Origin: Diplonema papillatum
Lineage: Eukaryota; Euglenozoa; Diplonemea; Diplonemida; Diplonemidae
Length of the DNA stretch: 64,000 nucleotides
Direction: 5' to 3'
Assembly (NCBI GenBank): GCA_030068145.1
Contig: JAPJBO010000941.1
Span: forward strand, 23,139 to 87,138
Of this stretch, positions 50,352-59,212 are shown piece by piece. A program made the position numbers and the translations under genes. The stretch's first letter is position 1, and every line of letters begins with the position of its first letter. The notes below the pieces were generated by a model, which was not told the origin of the DNA, searched no databases, and saw nothing but the letters and a program-made list of their open reading frames with translations.

Positions 50352-52682
50352 ATGGAAGTAGAGCAGCGGAGGCGGCAGCTGCTGCACAGCCCGATGCAGC
50401 ACGGGCTGGACCCTGTCAGGCCGGCCAGCGCTGGGCAGCCGCGCCCGCCGAGCGCGGGCCTCGGGGGCAGGCAGGCGCGGCCGACGTCGGCGTCGAGCCG
50501 GGCGACCTCGTCGGTGATGCGGAGGGTGCGCACGAACAGTCCGCAGTTCCTTTGCAACGCCGATGAAGAAGACACCATCCTTCCCCGACCGCTGCCCACC
50601 GGCATGGCATACGCGGCATCGTACACAACATTCGACGAACTCGTCGACAAGCAGATTCTGCAGCAGGACGAGGAAGACAAAGTCCGCATTGGTATGGCAG
50701 ATGTCTCGCAGCTGTACCACTGCAAGTGCGACGATCAGGGTCTGCAGCCTAACCGCGAACGAGAGTCGCGGTTCGTGCAGCTCCTCTCCCGCAACTGCCG
50801 CGGCATCCACTTCGCTTTGAGGGAAAACGGGCTCGGCGCGAAGAGTGCTGCGTGCATCGCGTCGATGCTGGCGGAAAACTCGCACTTCGCCGTGCTCGAC
50901 CTCTCCGGCAACCGATTGAAGGACGCGGGCGCCGCGCGGATAGCCGAGCTTCTCTCGATCAACGATTCGCTGGTCCACGTCGCGCTGAAGAGCAACGACA
51001 TCGGGTACCTCGGGGCCGAGAAGCTCGCGGAAGCGCTGCAGTGCAACGTCACGCTCACTTCCCTCGACCTCAGCGGCCTCTCCGGCATCAACCGGAACCA
51101 CTTGGGCACGTACGGGGCGCAGGCCATGGGAAATGCGCTCGCCGCCAACCGCACTCTGGCCGCCCTCAACCTCGGCGCGAACGGCCTTGGTAATGAAGGG
51201 CTGTCCTTCCTCGCGGCCGGGCTCGAGTATAACCAGACGTTGACGGACCTCAACCTCTCCAGCAACAACCTGGGCTGGGAGGCTTACACTGTCATCGGAC
51301 CGTTGCTGAACTCGGCGCATATTTGCAGTCTCGACCTCGAGAGAAACGACGCTCGCGACAAAGGGATCGCCGCGCTGTCGCAGTCATTGAAGATGCCGAG
51401 CCCCGTCTCGGAACGGCTGGAAGTCCTGAACTTGTCGTACAACGGGATCCGGTCGGCGGGGTTCCAGTGCGTCTCCTCGATTATCCGGTCTGTCAAGTCC
51501 TTGAAGGTGCTGAAGCTGGAGGGAAACGAGTGCGGCGACGCTTTCGGGGAGCTGGCCATGGCGGTGAAGGACTCGCGGTCCATTACCCACCTGACGCTGA
51601 GCCGGTGTGAGTTGGTGGCTGAGGATGGGGAGAGCCTTGGCGAGATGGTCCGCGCGCAGACGAGTCTGACGAGGTTGGACCTGCCGGACAATCTCTTGAG
51701 AGATGAGGGAACCGCGTTTCTGATGAAGGCGTTGAAGAGCAACGACGTGCTGAGGCACTTGGACCTGGCGAATAACAAGATACGGGACAGTGGGGGGATG
51801 GCGATCGCGGAGATGCTGCAGGAGAACAACAGTTTGCAGCACCTCATCATCCGGCAGAACAACCTCAAAATCTCCGGCGACAACGTCGCCGAGGCCCTGC
51901 GCACCAACTCTTCGCTGCTCGAGCTCGACTTCTCGTACAACGACTTCTCCTTCAGAAGCTACACCGCTGTTGGACAGCATCTTCAGAAAAACATGAAGCT
52001 CTGGCGCAAGCAGGCGACGCCGCGTTTAATGCAGCAGATCGACGCCCTCAAAGTCGACGAAGGCACCCTGCACGGCACCCACGAGGAAATCGTGCAGGAA
52101 ATCAAACGTCGGGAAGTGACGCAGGAGAACCTGTCGCACAAGCGGGAGCACGTGAAGCAGCTCATCCATAGCTTCAGCGGCAACATCAAGAAGCTCGAGG
52201 AGGAACACGCGCACATCGCCATGAAGCGCGCGAAGGAAGAAGAGGCGATGGCAGCATTTGGAGACGACTTGCAGCGGGACAAGCAGAAGCAAGAAAACGC
52301 GCGCCGCAGGCTCGAAGGCAAGATCAAGAGCGAAGAAGAGCGGATCAACCGCATCCGGAAGGACCAGCACCGCATAGACGCCGAGGTGAAGGCCCTGCAG
52401 GAGCGCAGCCTCGTGGAGCTCGCCCCGCAGCGGGCGGAGCTGGAGCGCGAGCAGGCGCTGCAGAAAAAAGCCGAGTCCCGCGCGAAGGCTCTGGCGGAGG
52501 TCCTCAGCCGCGCCGAGCTCCGCGTCAAGGAGCTCGAGAAGAAGACGGGCGCCGGCGCCGCGGCCGCCACCGGCAAAGACCGGAAGCCCAGCTCGGTGCC
52601 ACCCGTCGGCGGCAAAGTGTCCATCGGCAGGCCTTCGTCGGCAACCCGCGGGAAACGCGTGTCGGCGGCTAGGCCGAAGTGA
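50352..52682 (+). CDS. Leucine-rich repeat / coiled-coil protein
   Basis: 776 aa, ATG 50352. The N-terminal tail has RPASAG, RPPSAG and RPTSAS motifs, common in cytoskeletal/flagellar proteins of protists (inference). Residues ~150-560 are ribonuclease-inhibitor-type LRRs of ~28 residues, for example FAVLDLSGNRLKDAGAARIAELL, LTSLDLSG, LTDLNLSSNNLGWEAY, LRHLDLANNKIRDSGGMAIAEML and LLELDFSYNDFSF. Residues ~590-730 are a long charged coiled coil (EEIVQEIKRREVTQENL; KKLEEEHAHIAMKRAKEEEA; RRRLEGKIKSEEERINRIR). The basic tail GRPSSATRGKRVSAARPK ends the protein. It is probably a structural scaffold, possibly axonemal; orthology to any named LRR protein is not claimed. The last ~30 codons and 3' flank are duplicated downstream. 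Single exon. Confidence 0.87.
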   Translation: MEVEQRRRQLLHSPMQHGLDPVRPASAGQPRPPSAGLGGRQARPTSASSRATSSVMRRVRTNSPQFLCNADEEDTILPRPLPTGMAYAASYTTFDELVDKQILQQDEEDKVRIGMADVSQLYHCKCDDQGLQPNRERESRFVQLLSRNCRGIHFALRENGLGAKSAACIASMLAENSHFAVLDLSGNRLKDAGAARIAELLSINDSLVHVALKSNDIGYLGAEKLAEALQCNVTLTSLDLSGLSGINRNHLGTYGAQAMGNALAANRTLAALNLGANGLGNEGLSFLAAGLEYNQTLTDLNLSSNNLGWEAYTVIGPLLNSAHICSLDLERNDARDKGIAALSQSLKMPSPVSERLEVLNLSYNGIRSAGFQCVSSIIRSVKSLKVLKLEGNECGDAFGELAMAVKDSRSITHLTLSRCELVAEDGESLGEMVRAQTSLTRLDLPDNLLRDEGTAFLMKALKSNDVLRHLDLANNKIRDSGGMAIAEMLQENNSLQHLIIRQNNLKISGDNVAEALRTNSSLLELDFSYNDFSFRSYTAVGQHLQKNMKLWRKQATPRLMQQIDALKVDEGTLHGTHEEIVQEIKRREVTQENLSHKREHVKQLIHSFSGNIKKLEEEHAHIAMKRAKEEEAMAAFGDDLQRDKQKQENARRRLEGKIKSEEERINRIRKDQHRIDAEVKALQERSLVELAPQRAELEREQALQKKAESRAKALAEVLSRAELRVKELEKKTGAGAAAATGKDRKPSSVPPVGGKVSIGRPSSATRGKRVSAARPK

Positions 52683-53125
52683 GGCTGTTTCGAGCAGCCT
52701 CTTCAGCTCCCCACATAGGACAGCCGGTGCACATGCTCGTTGTACGCCCAGTCACCAGCTCGGTGTCCCCCGTCGGCGGCCTTCGTCGGCAATCCTGGAA
52801 CTCTGCGTAGTATTGCCTGCACCTGTATTCTTCGGCCTATCACGGTGATCTGGATGCGGATTCTCGCCGCAATAATATCCAGAGCCGTTTGGACCGGCGG
52901 GAAACGCGTTGCTTGGCCGAGGCGAGGCTGTTTCGAGCAGCCTCTTCAGCTCCCCGCATGATGCCCGTTGCACGCCGAATGGCCAGCTCAGTGTCCCCCG
53001 TCGGCGGTAAAGTGTCCATCGGCCTTCCTTAACCCGCGGGAAACGCGTGTCCAGCCGTTTCGAGCAGCCTCTCCAGCTCCTTACTTAGACGTTGTGTGCC
53101 GGAGCATATGCTCGTTGTACGCCAT
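52590..53125 (+). repeat. Three tandem copies of the LRR gene's 3' end
   Basis: Units start AGCTC(G/A)GTG at 52590, 52757 and 52985. Each contains GTCGGCGG, CGGGAAACGCGT and TTTCGAGCAGCCTC. Units 1 and 3 end near GCTCGTTGTACGCC and unit 2 ends in a shorter variant of it. Unit 1 is the coding C-terminus plus stop (52680-52682). Unit 2 carries an extra ~75 bp in the middle; unit 3 is shortened. Confidence 0.93.
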
Positions 53126-54536
53126 CTATCGCTACCGACCGACGATTTTGGTAGCGTGTCGTGCACAGCGTTTCCTCTGTCGCTTATAGCCGTGATGGCA
53201 CAGTGTACGCAAACTGTTAATGATCGACTATTGGCAGCGTACTATGCACAGCGTTTGTCGTGTCGCAAATAGTCGCGGTCGCGTTGAACGACTGAATACG
53301 GCAGATAAATAGATCCAACGCAAAACTTCGTACCCGCAAGCGCGAGCTTCTCGCCCACCCTGGTGCGCGCCCGTTGCAGAAAAACCTGTCCGAAACGAAT
53401 GAAAAATGAACAAGCTTCCGTCTTGGAAGAAATGCATGGGAGGGGGGAAACACCGCCCAGATGAGGCCCCTCATTGCGGCCCGTCGTTTTTCTTCTCTAT
53501 TTGGTGCGCCCTCGCGGCAGGGCAGTACTCGGTCCTCAAACAATCTGAGCGATGTGACACCGCACCACAAACACGCGCAAACCTTTATAGAGCGCCAGCG
53601 TCTGAAAAAGACGCTTGAAGTCACCGTAGAAGAAGGGAAGACGGAACCGTGCCCTCCCACCTGGCAGCCAGCAGGGTACTTCGCGATTGCGACGTGCCGC
53701 CCTCGGCTCGCAGGATTGCTTCACTCTTTTCTTTTTTAATCGTAACCGACGGGAACATTTCCGGGACAACGGTTTGCACATGAAAGAGAAAACGAAGCCA
53801 ACGAAAAAGTGCTAATGCAGGAACCCCCCCGCAGAAAGGTTTATACCCTGTACACGCGAAGAGCAATAAAACTTTTGCCTTATCATTTTCATCACCTTTG
53901 GTCAGTTCGGTGCTGATCGTCCGTTACTTCGTTTATCAGTGCAAACCCCAACTCCGGAAATAATCCTGCCGCACATGGCAACCTCACGTCCACCGGCTCG
54001 CTGGAATTCACTTCGCATGCTTGCCACTGTAAAAAGAAGACAAGTCATTCTCAGGCATCGCAATTCGCACGTTGGGTGACGCTTTGCAGTCTTTTAAGCT
54101 GATACTGTAGGGTTCGCTCCCAGAAAGGGATTGACTGTGCTGCAACAACGGTCGCCAAAGCTGGCTCACTGTTCGTGGGAGACATGGGTCTCAGAATTCA
54201 CATGAGACAATGCCCCACAACCCAAACCTGAACCGCCCAGTTTCACTGGAGTGCCCTTTCAACTACAAGGGAACTCAACAGAACTTCTTTCTACACAGTA
54301 CTCAGTTCACAAAACTAAATACGTATAATAGGTGTCACGAGAGAAGCCGGCAGCCGCTGCTTAACGGCTTTACTTCTCCCCCTCGAGCCTCCGCCGAAAT
54401 AAGCACCGGGTGGCCCTACCTGCCCACCGCTTTCGCAAGGACTCGGGGGTGGGTCCCCCCGATGCAACGTTTATAACAAACTACCGAATGAAGATTTTTC
54501 GGACGAACAATTAATTAAGAAAAGAGTAAACTCGAA
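53126..54536. other. Intergenic; no supported gene
   Basis: Short frames on both strands only. GGCAGCCGCTGCTTAAC at about 54348 is a fragment of dispersed repeat C. Confidence 0.5.
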
Positions 54537-54840
54537 AGAGAGAACGCTGGCAGCGTGTTTGGGAGAAGATTAGCCCTAACGGTGCATGTGCACTCACGGA
54601 CAGACTATGCTCCTCCCCGGCACGTACAAACAAACAACGCGCCGATTCTTTTACATAAGCGCCAGCTTGAAAGGAAATGCTCGACAAAAGCTGCCAGACA
54701 AAGAACCGAAGGAATCCCAAGTGCTGTACCTACCGAACCACGTTTTGAACGGACGGGAGGTCATGCGGGGTCTACCCCGACAAGACGCACAAACACAACA
54801 GGTCAAAGTCCTGAGTGACACGGTGGTACAAGCGAAGAAA
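54537..54840 (+). repeat. Dispersed repeat D, copy 1
   Basis: GAGAACGCTGGCAGCGTGTT at the left also occurs at about 27518. AGCGCCAGCTTGAAAGGAAA, AAAGAACCGAAGGA, CCGAACCACGT, TTGAACGGACGGGAGGTCAT and AAAGTCCTGAGTGA recur at 61866-62125. Open frames here are not conserved between copies. Confidence 0.7.
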
Positions 54841-54943
54841 AAAGCAGATTTTGTTTGTACCTCTATATTATTTCCTTCCTTCCATTCGGAGTCAAAGAAG
54901 TTACGTCGAGTATTTCCCGCCCAACCAAAGGTTGTTGAACCTT

Positions 54944-55087
54944 GGAGCCGGGTTGGCGGAGTGGCGGCTCAAGAACAGAATACCGCCCCCGAAGAACAGT
55001 CACCCTGTATGTAGGTTCGATTCGCAGATCCCCTTGGAAATCCGTGAAAGGTCCAAGGGTCGATCCCCGCCGGGAGCATTTTTTTTG
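54944..55087 (+). ncRNA. Possible Pol III-type tRNA-related transcript (SINE-like)
   Basis: TGGCGGAGTGG fits an A box and GGTTCGATTC, about 60 bp on, fits a B box. A perfect 8-bp stem CCCTTGGA/TCCAAGGG follows, and T8 at 55079 could terminate Pol III. A canonical tRNA cloverleaf does not form (poor T stem, no clear anticodon stem), so a tRNA-derived SINE or a decayed tRNA is more likely than a functional tRNA. Confidence 0.35.
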
Positions 55088-55515
55088 TTGTAGGATACGC
55101 ATCTGCTTTGTAGGAAATACTTGAGGAGGCTGCCAGCTGCAAAGATCACAAAGGAGGTAAATGTGCTGTAGCCCACACGAAACACAGGTGAATCTGGGTT
55201 TAGTGGCGGGCGTAAGCGTTCAACAAAAAAGACCCACTCTGTAGTTGTATTGTTTCTCCCCCGCTAGCCTCCTTCGAAGTAAACACAAGGCAGCCCCTCG
55301 AGTATTTTTCAGCCACGTGCAATGTGTGAGGAAACTGAACCGCCCGAGTAGGACCTTCTGTTTGTGATCATGACGCCACATCCAGGAATTGGGTTAAGGG
55401 TAGTGCGGTCAACGAAAACTCTAGTTTTCGTTGACCGTTTTCTTCTTTCTATATTTCTATCAAAAGCAATCGAAAATAAAACAAAAGAGCGTTTTACCAC
55501 CTTGCGCGGTGTCGC

Positions 55516-55640
55516 GGGATGTTTGGCAGCCGCTGCTAAACAAGTTTAAAGAGCTCGATGCTAACCAGTGCATGCTAATCCATGTGGTTCATGTACTTGA
55601 AAGAACTCAATGATAAACAAACATACCGTGGGCGGCATAC
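55516..55640 (+). repeat. Dispersed repeat C, copy 2
   Basis: GGCAGCCGCTGCTAAACAA, CAGTGCATGCTAATCCATGT, GGTTCATGTACTT, AAAGAACTCAATG and the CGTGGGCGG end match 37028-37135. Confidence 0.85.
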
Positions 55641-57109
55641 CAGCTTCGGCTGACACCATCTGCGCACTTAACCATGGTTAAGAAGACGACTGAAAGCATA
55701 GACACAAAGATAGCTCAAAGCATCTGCAGAATAACACGAAAAGCCTCTAGGCAAAAACCCGTTTTCACATTTCCTACTCTCGCGGTGTACGGGTTCTAAC
55801 GTTTTCCCTTCGGACACTTCCCTTCGGGTACTTTTTGAGTAGGCGACCTGCAAGCTTGCACTCTTTGCTTGGGGAACGAGGTGTCCGCATCTCGTACAGA
55901 AGCCGGTCAATTGAAGTCACCAGTGGTGGTGCTTTTCAGTTGGGCCTGAGTCTGGAACTTTGAGGCGGTTTAGCCCCGGTGCGTTTGGGGGGGGGAAGAA
56001 GAAGGGCGGAAGGCCACGCGCTAACATTTTGGAACCAACGGTACCAGAAGAAAAAGAAGAAATAAAAAGGCCGCTCCTGGTCCAGGAACGTGACGGTCAA
56101 CCACAGCTTGCAAAGCTTGAGTCGGAGGCAGCACAGTGCTACAACCCCGTCCGCTCTGCCCTGCGGCTGACCGTCTCGACGAGCTTGTGGTCAGCGCGAG
56201 CGCCAAGCCCCAAGGTGCGCCACGCCTTGATGCTTTAGTTTGGGAAATCGGTAACCACTTGACCCGTAGGCCCGTGGCTCTGCAGTACCGCCGAACACGC
56301 GAAGTTTGGCTCCCGTGTAGCAGGCTTTCTCTGGTACCACAGGCTGTCAACGGAACCAAAAAAAGGTAAAGTCTTGCCAATACACTTTGGCAAAATGCTC
56401 CACCTCGTCCGAGAAGTCTTGGGCCGAATGCCGGATGGAGAAGCTGGAAACATCCGTGCTCTTTCCGTCCCCGCCCTTCGAGGAGTCACAGAGCCGTAAT
56501 CTCGAAGCCGAACAGTGAAAGTGACCAGTGGTCTATGCTTCAGACGTTACCTGCATAACTTCAACACATACACGCACACTCTCAACACTCTCTCTTTTGC
56601 TCTTTCGCTCCTTTGTTTACTACGCACGTGATTGGCCTAATGACTCCGTTATCAACCGGACTCACTGCCTTTCCAGTCGTTAGGCTTCTTGTAGGGCTGT
56701 CTACTTGATGAGACGACGACAGCCTTCCACTCAAATCATCGATCACCTCAATCCAACAGTGCACAAAGAGGCAGTTGATCAACAGGCAATGAAACTTCAA
56801 ATACCTATTGCCCACGTTTCTCCTTGCGCTAACCACCGAGTTCAGTTCCATGTTTGTTTGTTCATAACGCTTTCTTCTCTGTTGATGTACTCTCTTCGTT
56901 GCTTCGTCTTTTTCTTCTTTTTCATCTTTCTGCTTCTCCGGAACGACGGTGCAATGCGCACACCTTCTTGGCGGCACGAAAGCCCCAAACACACCTGTGT
57001 CCACACCTTCGTGGTACACTTTCGCAAGAGGGGTGCCACGGTAATCGGGTATTCAACTCAACACACATCTCCTCACACAAACGGAGCACCGACCGACGAA
57101 GGTGTCACT
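55641..57109. other. Intergenic; no supported gene
   Basis: Only short, overlapping frames without domain signs. Confidence 0.45.
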
Positions 57110-57417
57110 TTCTAACTTGCCGCGCCGAAGGCGTACAAGCTAGATTTGTGTGTGTAATCCTGTATGTGTGCATGTATGTGAGGGTTGGAATCCCTTCTGT
57201 TTCTTCGCTATTCTTGGGAAGCGCCGGACCTTTTCAAAGGGGGGGGGCAACCGGTGGGGCCTGCGTTTGCTTACCCCTCCAACCTCGCTTTTGGGGAGTG
57301 GATATGAGGAGTTCGCTCAGAAACGTAAGGATTCCAACTTGACGCGCCGAAGGCGCTCAAGCAAGCTTGCTAGGTGTGTTTTACGGACCTGGTGCCTCCC
57401 TTCACGAAAGTACGACC

Positions 57418-57456
<39 letters not shown>

Positions 57457-57460
57457 ACGC
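57110..57460 (+). repeat. GCGCCGAAGGCGC repeat, two copies, with (TG)n
   Basis: CGCGCCGAAGGCG then CAAGC(T)AG and TG-rich sequence occur at about 57120-57180 and 57340-57453. The second copy has a (TG)n run at 57425-57453. GGATTCCAACTTGACGCGCC through GCTCAAGCAAGCTTGCTAG at 57331-57372 is the inverse of the sequence flanking the LINE at 14940-14985. Confidence 0.8.
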
Positions 57461-57777
57461 GCGTACGCGTCTCCCAAGATTTCATACTGGAGGGCGCGTG
57501 CGCCATATTCCCATGCGTGCACAGGGCACCGAGATCCTGTGCCTTACGCCTAAGGCCTACATCCAGAATGGTTTGCGTTTCGCCATGAACGCTTGGCTGC
57601 CACAAGCCAGTTGCTCCTGGGGCATTTCTTCTGTCACCATGCTTCTTCCCAAGGTCCCAAAGTCGTTCGGCAAAAGCCCTGTTCTAGCAGCTGCTCCGGC
57701 ACTGCAATATTTCCACCACCTTGAAACACGGACACGCGCGAGAGTGCTCAGATGAAACCCTGAGGAACAAAGCCCGA

Positions 57778-57995
57778 CTATTCCTAACGATAGCGACTGG
57801 TCACCCCAAAAACTTCATTGCGAATAGCAATGACATCCGCAGATGTCCGCAGAAACGCGGAAGGAAGGTGGCTTGCAGTTTAGGGAGAATTACAAACACG
57901 AGACTCGCCAACCATTCTTAACGGTAGCGGCTGGTCACTCCAGAAGCTTCATTGCGAATAGCAATGGCATCCGAAGAAACAGTCTGAAAAGGAAC
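57778..57995 (+). repeat. ~134-bp imperfect tandem duplication
   Basis: TTCATTGCGAATAGCAATG with flanking TAACG(A/G)TAGCG(A/G)CTGGTCAC occurs at about 57786-57830 and 57920-57966. No gene. Confidence 0.8.
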
Positions 57996-58639
57996 GGGCG
58001 GTTGCATCAGTGTCGCCGCCGTCCTCTCAATCAACACCAACTAGCCGACATCGCAGCGCAAATTCAATGTGCAGTCGATGTGCTAGGCGGGGCAGTCACA
58101 CGTGAGAGTTCACCCGCCACCCTCGAAGCTTCGTCCGCAGGCGCAGCAGTGTGCTGGTGAAGCGCGCAACTTTTCTGGGAGTGCCTTTGAGTTCTGACGC
58201 TGCTTTCGTTTCGTCCGCCGCATAGTCCAGCCGGACACATTTTGGGAACACCTCGCACACGAGAAGTCGAACGAAGCCAACCCAACGTTCCCGGCCGGCC
58301 CCCATTCCAGGAGACTTACATCAACGCCACTTGTGTCCCCAAGCAATTTGCGCGAGCACGGTTCAGGCTTGGGCTCTGCCTTGTTCACTCTCCGTTATCG
58401 GAGCAAGATGACTACGTACTCTTACTTGGTACCGTTGAGCGATCAGTCAGCCCCCTTCCTTCCCCTTCTTCCCTCTCAGAGCCCCCGCCATACTTGTCCT
58501 CCGCTCTGTTCTTTCCTTCGATTTCGCAATTCCTGTGCGATGCGTTCAAATAGCTTCTTACGTCTGTGCCTTTTCGCTGATGGTACCCCCTCGTTCCTCC
58601 TTCCCTGTCTTTAAGTAGTTATCAGCAGATGAGTGACCC
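57996..58639. other. Intergenic; no supported gene
   Basis: Short frames only (for example 58242-58553), with no recognisable motif. Confidence 0.45.
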
Positions 58640-59030
58640 ACGGGTAATCACACACGCCAGTATGAGTACGCTGTGTACCAGACCGTGCAGTCCGTAGAGG
58701 ATACTGCGTAGCTACGTGGTGTGCTATTGGGTGCTGATAGCATCCCGTAGACCATCTACAGGACCTCGTAGGACTACGCTGCGAGGTGGAGAGCTGCTAT
58801 GGTGTTAGCATACCACATATAGTGTGTAGTAGCTGTGTACCACACGCTATACCATCCCACAGCCCGTAGAGGATACTATGTGGTGCTACGTGGTGGTGTA
58901 CACAGGTCCTCGTAGGACTGCGTTGCTAAGTGGATGTGCTGCTATAGCACACCGCATACCATCCGCCGTAGTGTGTGTAGTAGCTGCCATAGCCCGTAGG
59001 GATACTACGTAGCCACGTGGTGTGGTGGAC
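58640..59030. repeat. Second, small island of GTAG/CTACGT words
   Basis: Uses the vocabulary of the 42-49-kb island (CCGTAGAGGATACTGCGTAG, GTGGTGTGCTAT, CTACGTGGTG). Semi-repeats of about 150-190 bp begin with CCGTAGAGGATACT (58695, 58865) and, in diverged form, CCGTAGGGATACT (58995). Confidence 0.75.
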
Positions 59031-59212
59031 AGCAACCGAGGCCTCTGGAGTCCTACCTCCGCCTCTCTTTATTTGGAAGCGGCGCCATTCGTCGCACATT
59101 CGTTCAATTGTATCGGCACAAACAGGAATACAGGTGGTCTACAACGCGTCTGGTATTCTGACGCGGCCGCCTGTGTGGGAAGGGGGAGGGAGGTGGAGGG
59201 TGGGATTGCCGT

